64,000 nt of DNA from Kibdelosporangium aridum. GTDB taxonomy: Bacteria > Actinomycetota > Actinomycetes > Mycobacteriales > Pseudonocardiaceae. The notes under the pieces are model-generated. The model was not told the origin of the DNA, made no database searches, and saw nothing but the letters and a program-made list of their open reading frames with translations. This document shows, piece after piece, positions 60,069 to 64,000 of the stretch (position 1 is the first letter of the stretch; each line of letters begins with the position of its first letter). The DNA lies in the NCBI RefSeq assembly GCF_900176515.1, contig NZ_FWXV01000002.1, positions 1,240,001 to 1,304,000 of the forward strand. Reading direction: 5' to 3'. Both the position numbers and the translations under genes were made by a program.

Positions 60069-60311
60069 GTGGCAAAGCCACCCATTCGCAAGCCGAAGAA
60101 GAAGGTCTGCGCGTTCTGCAAGAAGGACGCCGTGGACACGTTGATCGACTACAAGGACACCGCGCTGCTGCGCAAGTTCATCTCCGACCGCGGCAAGATC
60201 CGCGCTCGTCGGGTGACCGGCAACTGCAGCCAGCACCAGCGTGACATCGCCATCGCCGTGAAGAACGCACGCGAGATGGCGCTGCTCCCGTACACGTCGA
60301 CCGCGCGCTGA
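60069..60311 (+). CDS. rpsR: 30S ribosomal protein bS18 (zinc-binding form)
   Basis: The 80-residue protein has C-A-F-C at the N-terminus with a further Cys later (G-N-C-S), the zinc-binding C+ form. It also has [12 protein letters not shown] and the R-A-R-R-V-T-G segment. GTG at 60069 follows AGGAG. Many actinobacteria carry both zinc and zinc-free bS18 copies; only this one is visible. Confidence 0.96.
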   Translation: MAKPPIRKPKKKVCAFCKKDAVDTLIDYKDTALLRKFISDRGKIRARRVTGNCSQHQRDIAIAVKNAREMALLPYTSTAR

Positions 60312-60327
60312 TCGGAGGGAGTTGGAG

Positions 60328-60783
60328 ATGAAGCTGATTCTCACCACCGATGTGAGCGGTCTGGGCGGCCCCGGCGACATCGTCGAGGTCAAGGACGGCT
60401 ACGGCCGTAACTACCTGCTGCCGCGTGGCCTGGCGATCCTGGCCACCAAGGGTGCGGAGAAGAACGTCCGCACCATCCGCCGGGCGCAGGACGCTCGCCG
60501 GGTGCGCGACCTCGACCACGCCAAGGAGATCAAGGCGACCCTCGAGGGTCTCGGCGCGATCCCGCTGCGGGCGAAGGCCGCGGCCGGTTCCGGCAAGCTG
60601 TTCGGTTCGGTCACCACGGCCGACATCGTCTCGGCGATCAAGGCCGCCGGTGGCCCGCAGCTCGACAAGCGGACCGTCGAACTCGCCGGGCACATCAAGA
60701 ACGTCGGCAAGCACACCGCCAGCGTCCGGTTGCACCCGGATGTGAACGTGTCGGTGCGGCTCGAAGTCACCGCCGCGAGCTGA
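60328..60783 (+). CDS. rplI: 50S ribosomal protein bL9
   Basis: The 151-residue protein begins M-K-L-I-L-T-T-D-V, has the conserved [15 protein letters not shown] region and a long connecting helix, and ends in the V-R-L-H-P-D-V domain. ATG at 60328 is preceded by GGAGGGAG. It is the last gene of the operon and is followed by a terminator. Confidence 0.96.
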   Translation: MKLILTTDVSGLGGPGDIVEVKDGYGRNYLLPRGLAILATKGAEKNVRTIRRAQDARRVRDLDHAKEIKATLEGLGAIPLRAKAAAGSGKLFGSVTTADIVSAIKAAGGPQLDKRTVELAGHIKNVGKHTASVRLHPDVNVSVRLEVTAAS

Positions 60784-60799
60784 CGTAGATCACTCGTCG

Positions 60800-60833
60800 A
60801 ACCACCCTCCTGACCGCTGTCGGGAGGGTGGTT
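60800..60833 (+). terminator. Terminator of the rpsF-rplI operon
   Basis: AACCACCCTCC pairs with GGAGGGTGGTT around a 12-nt loop, starting 17 bp after the rplI stop. Confidence 0.7.
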
Positions 60834-61194
60834 CGTCTATCCACAGGTTGAGGGCCACGATGGGGTGAATCGGGCTTCGCGACACGCCGATGGCCGGTTT
60901 TCACGCGACACGCCGAGGCAGTTTCAACAAGTTCTTCCACACCTCGTGCACAGGGTCTGACCTGGGCGTTTGATTCTTATACCGGTAGTTGTCCCCAGCT
61001 TGCCCACAGGGCCATCCGAGTCTGTGGTCAGCTGCGGTCATCCATCCACAGGTTGTCCACAGAGCCCTCCCCAGCGCGGTTTGGCGAGTGTCGGAGTGGA
61101 CCTCTAGCGTGCATCGCGACACCCCGAAGACGTTGCCTCCATCAGCGCTGCTCGGGGTGTAAGTTCGAACATATGAGCGAGGAGGGGCTGCACG
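60834..61194. other. Intergenic region before dnaB with DnaA-box-like sites
   Basis: About 360 bp without a gene. TTGTCCACA at 61053-61061 is a perfect DnaA box. One-mismatch sites are TTGCCCACA (61000-61008), TTGTCCCCA (60989-60997) and CTATCCACA (60837-60845), with the weaker CCATCCACA at 61042-61050. The perfect box lies about 135 bp before the dnaB start, so DnaA may regulate dnaB. A GGAGGGG ribosome-binding site closes the region. Confidence 0.5.
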
Positions 61195-62577
61195 GTGGCG
61201 CTCACGGATGACCGGGGAACGGCACCGGCGGAGAACGGCGGTGGCAACCCGTCGTTCGACAGGCAGCCGCCGCAGGACCAGGCGGCCGAGCAGTCCGTGC
61301 TCGGCGGGATGATGTTGTCCAAGGACGCGATCGCCGACGTGGTCGAAGTCCTGCGGCCGGGCGACTTCTACCGTCCCGCGCACCAGAGCGTCTACGACTG
61401 CATCCTCGACCTCTACAGCCGCGGTGAACCCGCCGACCCCATCACGGTCGCCGCGGAGATGGAACGCCGCGGCGAACTGCGCCGCATCGGCGGCGCCCCC
61501 TACCTGCACACGCTCATCGCCACCGTGCCGACGGCGGCGAACGCCGGCTACTACGCCGAAATCGTGGCGGAGAAAGCAGTCCTGCGCCGGCTCGTCGAAG
61601 CAGGCACGCGGATCGTCCAACTCGGTTACGCCGGCCAAGACGGCAGCGACGTCAACGAGATCGTCGACCGCGCCCAGTCGGCGATCTACGAAGTCACCGA
61701 ACGCCGCACGACCGAGGACTACGTCGCCCTCGAAGAGCTGCTGCAGCCCACCATGGACGAGATCGACGCCATCGCCTCCCGCGGCGGCTCATCGCTCGGC
61801 GTCCCCACCGGCTTCGCCGACTTCGACGAACTCACCAACGGCCTGCACCCCGGCCAAATGATCATCGTCGCGGCCCGTCCCGGTGTGGGCAAGTCGACGC
61901 TGGGATTGGACTGGGCGAGGTCGTGCTCGATCAAGCACGGGATGTCGAGCGTCATCTTCTCGCTGGAAATGAGCAAGACCGAGATCGTCATGCGTATGTT
62001 GTCGGCCGAGGCGAAGATCCGGCTCGCCGACATGCGTGGTGGGCGGATGACCGACGACGACTGGACGCGGTTGGCGCGGCGGATGAGTGAGATCTCCGAA
62101 GCGCCGCTGTTCATCGACGATTCGCCGAACATGACGATGATGGAGATCCGGGCGAAGGCGCGAAGGCTCAAGCAGCGCAACGACCTGAAGCTGATCGTGC
62201 TGGACTATATGCAGCTGATGACCTCAGGTAAGCGCGTTGAGAGCCGTCAGCAGGAAGTCTCGGAATTCTCCCGGTCGCTGAAGCTGCTGGCCAAGGAACT
62301 CGAAGTGCCAGTTGTCGCGATGAGCCAGCTGAACCGTGGTCCCGAACAGCGAACCGACAAGCGACCGATGCTCGCCGACCTCCGTGAGTCCGGCTCACTG
62401 GAACAGGACGCCGACATGGTCGTGCTGATCCACCGCCCCGACGCATGGGAACGGGACGACCCGCGCGCCGGCGAGGCCGACCTGATCATCGCCAAGCACC
62501 GTGCCGGCCCGACCGCGACCATCACCGTCGCCCACCAGCTGCACTACTCCAAGTTCGCCGACCTCGCCCAAGCCTGA
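61195..62577 (+). CDS. dnaB: Replicative DNA helicase DnaB
   Basis: The 460-residue protein has the N-terminal DnaB domain (P-P-Q-D-Q-A-A-E-Q-S-V-L-G-G-M) and the RecA-like C-terminal domain. Walker A is R-P-G-V-G-K-S-T near residue 230. Later motifs are V-L-D-Y-M-Q-L-M, S-Q-L-N-R and D-L-R-E-S-G-S-L-E-Q-D-A-D. Length is normal and no intein interrupts the Walker A region, where mycobacterial dnaB often carries one. Placement after rplI is the standard order. Confidence 0.97.
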   Translation: MALTDDRGTAPAENGGGNPSFDRQPPQDQAAEQSVLGGMMLSKDAIADVVEVLRPGDFYRPAHQSVYDCILDLYSRGEPADPITVAAEMERRGELRRIGGAPYLHTLIATVPTAANAGYYAEIVAEKAVLRRLVEAGTRIVQLGYAGQDGSDVNEIVDRAQSAIYEVTERRTTEDYVALEELLQPTMDEIDAIASRGGSSLGVPTGFADFDELTNGLHPGQMIIVAARPGVGKSTLGLDWARSCSIKHGMSSVIFSLEMSKTEIVMRMLSAEAKIRLADMRGGRMTDDDWTRLARRMSEISEAPLFIDDSPNMTMMEIRAKARRLKQRNDLKLIVLDYMQLMTSGKRVESRQQEVSEFSRSLKLLAKELEVPVVAMSQLNRGPEQRTDKRPMLADLRESGSLEQDADMVVLIHRPDAWERDDPRAGEADLIIAKHRAGPTATITVAHQLHYSKFADLAQA

Positions 62578-62610
62578 GCCTCGGCGCGGGCACGTCGAGG
62601 TCGAGCCAGC

Positions 62611-63174
62611 TCAGCGCTTCGTCTCGTACCTGGTGAGGACCGCGCCGCCGGGAAATGTCCGCGTCTCCACCAGGGTCAGGTTCACCCAGCTGTCCAGGGC
62701 GGTGAAGAACGGGGTGCCGCCGCCTACCAGGACTGGCACGGTGACCAGCATGTATTCGTCGATCAGGCCGGCGCGCATGGCTGCGCCGGCGAGCGTTGCG
62801 CCGCCGATCTCCATTGGGCCGGCGTCTTCGGCCTTCAGGCGGGTGATCTCGGCGACCGCGTCGCCGGTGACCAGGCGGGTGTTCCAGTCGACTTTGTCGA
62901 TCGTCGAGGAGAACACCACCTTCGGCCTGTCCCGCCAGAGGCGGGCGAACTCGATCTCCGCTGGGGTGGCGTTGGGCTGTTGGTCGCCGGTCGGCCAGTA
63001 GGAGCTCATCGTCTCCCACAGCTTGCGTCCGTACAGCGACAGTTCGCTCGCTCGCATCTGGTCGGACCACCACTGGAACAGCTCGTCGCTCGGTCCGCTC
63101 CAGCTGATGTCGTCACCGGGCGCGGCTATGTAGCCGTCCAGGGTCAGGTTCATGCCGTAGATCAGTTTCCGCAT
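62611..63174 (-). CDS. Dihydrofolate-reductase-family protein (RibD C-terminal-like)
   Basis: ATG at 63174 gives 187 residues beginning M-R-K-L-I-Y-G-M-N-L-T-L-D-G-Y-I-A, the typical start of stand-alone RibD-C/DHFR-like proteins of actinobacteria. The later G-R-K-L-W-E, K-V-V-F-S-S-T and I-G-G-A-T-L-A segments fit the cofactor-binding fold. The substrate is unknown. It lies downstream of the WYL regulator on the same strand, so the two may form an operon. Confidence 0.88.
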   Translation of the reverse strand: MRKLIYGMNLTLDGYIAAPGDDISWSGPSDELFQWWSDQMRASELSLYGRKLWETMSSYWPTGDQQPNATPAEIEFARLWRDRPKVVFSSTIDKVDWNTRLVTGDAVAEITRLKAEDAGPMEIGGATLAGAAMRAGLIDEYMLVTVPVLVGGGTPFFTALDSWVNLTLVETRTFPGGAVLTRYETKR

Positions 63175-63249
63175 GGCGTCAGCCTTTCGTGAGTCGGTCT
63201 CCGGCGTACAGACCGGCACGGCGCGGGAAACTAATCGGTGCACGACTGA

Positions 63250-64000
63250 TCAGCGTGAACGAGTGATCCGGACAGCCAGTGTGTCGAGGTGGGCCTGTAG
63301 CTGCGGTGGACCGTGGACCTGGAAATCGGTGTCCAGCAGGAGAAGTTGCGTGGCGAGCCATTCCACGGTGTCGGCATGCGAGTACCAGCGGCATGAATCG
63401 TCGTCGCCGGTGAGCGTTCCATCGCCGAGACGATCACCTAGACGGGCGGCGATCGCCTGGCGTGATGCGTGCAGTGTCACGTCGGCGCGAAACGTAGGCG
63501 CCATGCCCATTACCTGAGTACGCAGGAACTTCTCCACGCCTCCTGCCGGAGGGGAACGGTGTTGGGCGCGGGCGCCGGTGGCACGCAGGTCGGTCGTCCG
63601 ATCCACCCGGAACGTGCGCCAGTCGTCGCGGTCCAGGTCGAACGCCACCAGATACCACCGGCGTCCGCTCGCGACCAGCCGCACTGGCTCCACGTGGCGC
63701 GCGGTTTCAGTGCCGTCGTGGCCTCGGTACCGGAACCGCATACGTTCGTGATTCGCACTCGCCGCGGCGATGGTGACCAGGCTGTCGGAGGACACCACGC
63801 CCGCCGCCGGGGACAAGGCGAACGGCTGGGTGCCGGCTGTCAGCGTCGAAACCTGGCGGCGCAGCTTCACCGGCAGAACCTGGGCGAGCTTGGCCGCCGC
63901 GCGTACCGCCGCCTCGTCCACGCCACGGACCGCTTGCCCGGCGACCGTGCCCAGGCCGACCGCGATCGCCACCGCCTCCTCGTCGTCGAGCAGCAGCGGG
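63250..64000 (-). CDS. WYL-domain transcriptional regulator, C-terminal part (5' end outside window)
   Basis: The frame stays open to base 64000. The 249 visible residues lack the N-terminal helix-turn-helix, which must lie beyond the window. They show the helical region after it (L-L-L-D-D-E-E-A-V-A-I-A-V-G-L), the WYL core with R-R-W-Y-L-V-A-F-D and R-T-F-R-V-D-R, and the C-terminal WCX region. Such proteins are ligand-binding regulators related to DeoR/YafY. Confidence 0.85.
   Translation of the reverse strand, partial: PLLLDDEEAVAIAVGLGTVAGQAVRGVDEAAVRAAAKLAQVLPVKLRRQVSTLTAGTQPFALSPAAGVVSSDSLVTIAAASANHERMRFRYRGHDGTETARHVEPVRLVASGRRWYLVAFDLDRDDWRTFRVDRTTDLRATGARAQHRSPPAGGVEKFLRTQVMGMAPTFRADVTLHASRQAIAARLGDRLGDGTLTGDDDSCRWYSHADTVEWLATQLLLLDTDFQVHGPPQLQAHLDTLAVRITRSR

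Overview
The window is high-GC actinobacterial DNA, most likely from a Pseudonocardiales chromosome (my inference). The right third has ino1, a PadR regulator, a DUF5318 gene, a class A penicillin-binding protein, a GT87-type membrane protein, rpsF-ssb-rpsR-rplI and dnaB. The same order of families is known from the oriC-proximal arm of mycobacteria (the Rv0046c-Rv0058 neighbourhood). The left part has a htdX-fabG4-fadA2 arrangement also known from mycobacteria. GTG and TTG starts are common, and several genes look leaderless, with a TANNNT box 6-8 nt before the start codon.

Layout. 1-2650: 2-oxoacid dehydrogenase E1alpha (partial), E1beta and E2. 2647-6357: a DinB-fold mycothiol-type protein, an AraC regulator, an aldo/keto reductase and a divergent MocR regulator. 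6314-12519: a lipid/CoA block made of two tandem SCP2 proteins, a divergent TetR regulator, then htdX-fabG4 facing fadA2. A TACTCGCGAGTA palindrome in the TetR/SCP2 gap recurs in the fabG4/fadA2 gap and probably ties the block together. 12520-14165: a solitary AAA-type ATPase and two very small genes; the same TCTAGAACTA motif lies in front of both the ATPase and the first small gene. 14442-21019: a ROK kinase, a MarR-GNAT fusion, lipoproteins, an SSS symporter with its DUF3311 partner, a DnaA-box cluster and a DUF6802 protein. 21523-24597: pckG and an XRE-TPR regulator.

24598-25985 is a gene-poor mosaic. It holds a long-hairpin repeat that also occurs, inverted, at 8387-8657, and a decayed copy of the 3' end of the neighbouring dynamin-like GTPase gene. 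25986-29845 is an operon of two dynamin-like GTPases separated by a GrpE-like gene. 29914-36703: a two-component system, a TetR/SDR operon, an ABC exporter and a conserved unknown. 36714-39749: trmB, a gene with the nitric-oxide-synthase oxygenase fold whose heme-ligand cysteine and substrate glutamate are both replaced, and an MtaD-like amidohydrolase. 39721-43435: an SDR, a ComF-like phosphoribosyltransferase coupled to a DprA-like protein, and an ECF sigma/anti-sigma pair. 43530-47766: two tandem PhoX phosphatases; the second has a PHO-box-like repeat upstream. 47810-64000: the conserved block around ino1, ponA and dnaB, then a DHFR-like protein and a WYL regulator that runs off the end.

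The items I rate most interesting are the NOS-like pseudoenzyme, the modular inverted repeat, the DnaA-box cluster at 20143-20299, the dynamin-GrpE-dynamin operon, the ATPase/small-peptide locus with duplicated operators, and the DprA/PRTase pair. All identifications come from reading the sequence and recalling families; no database search was run.
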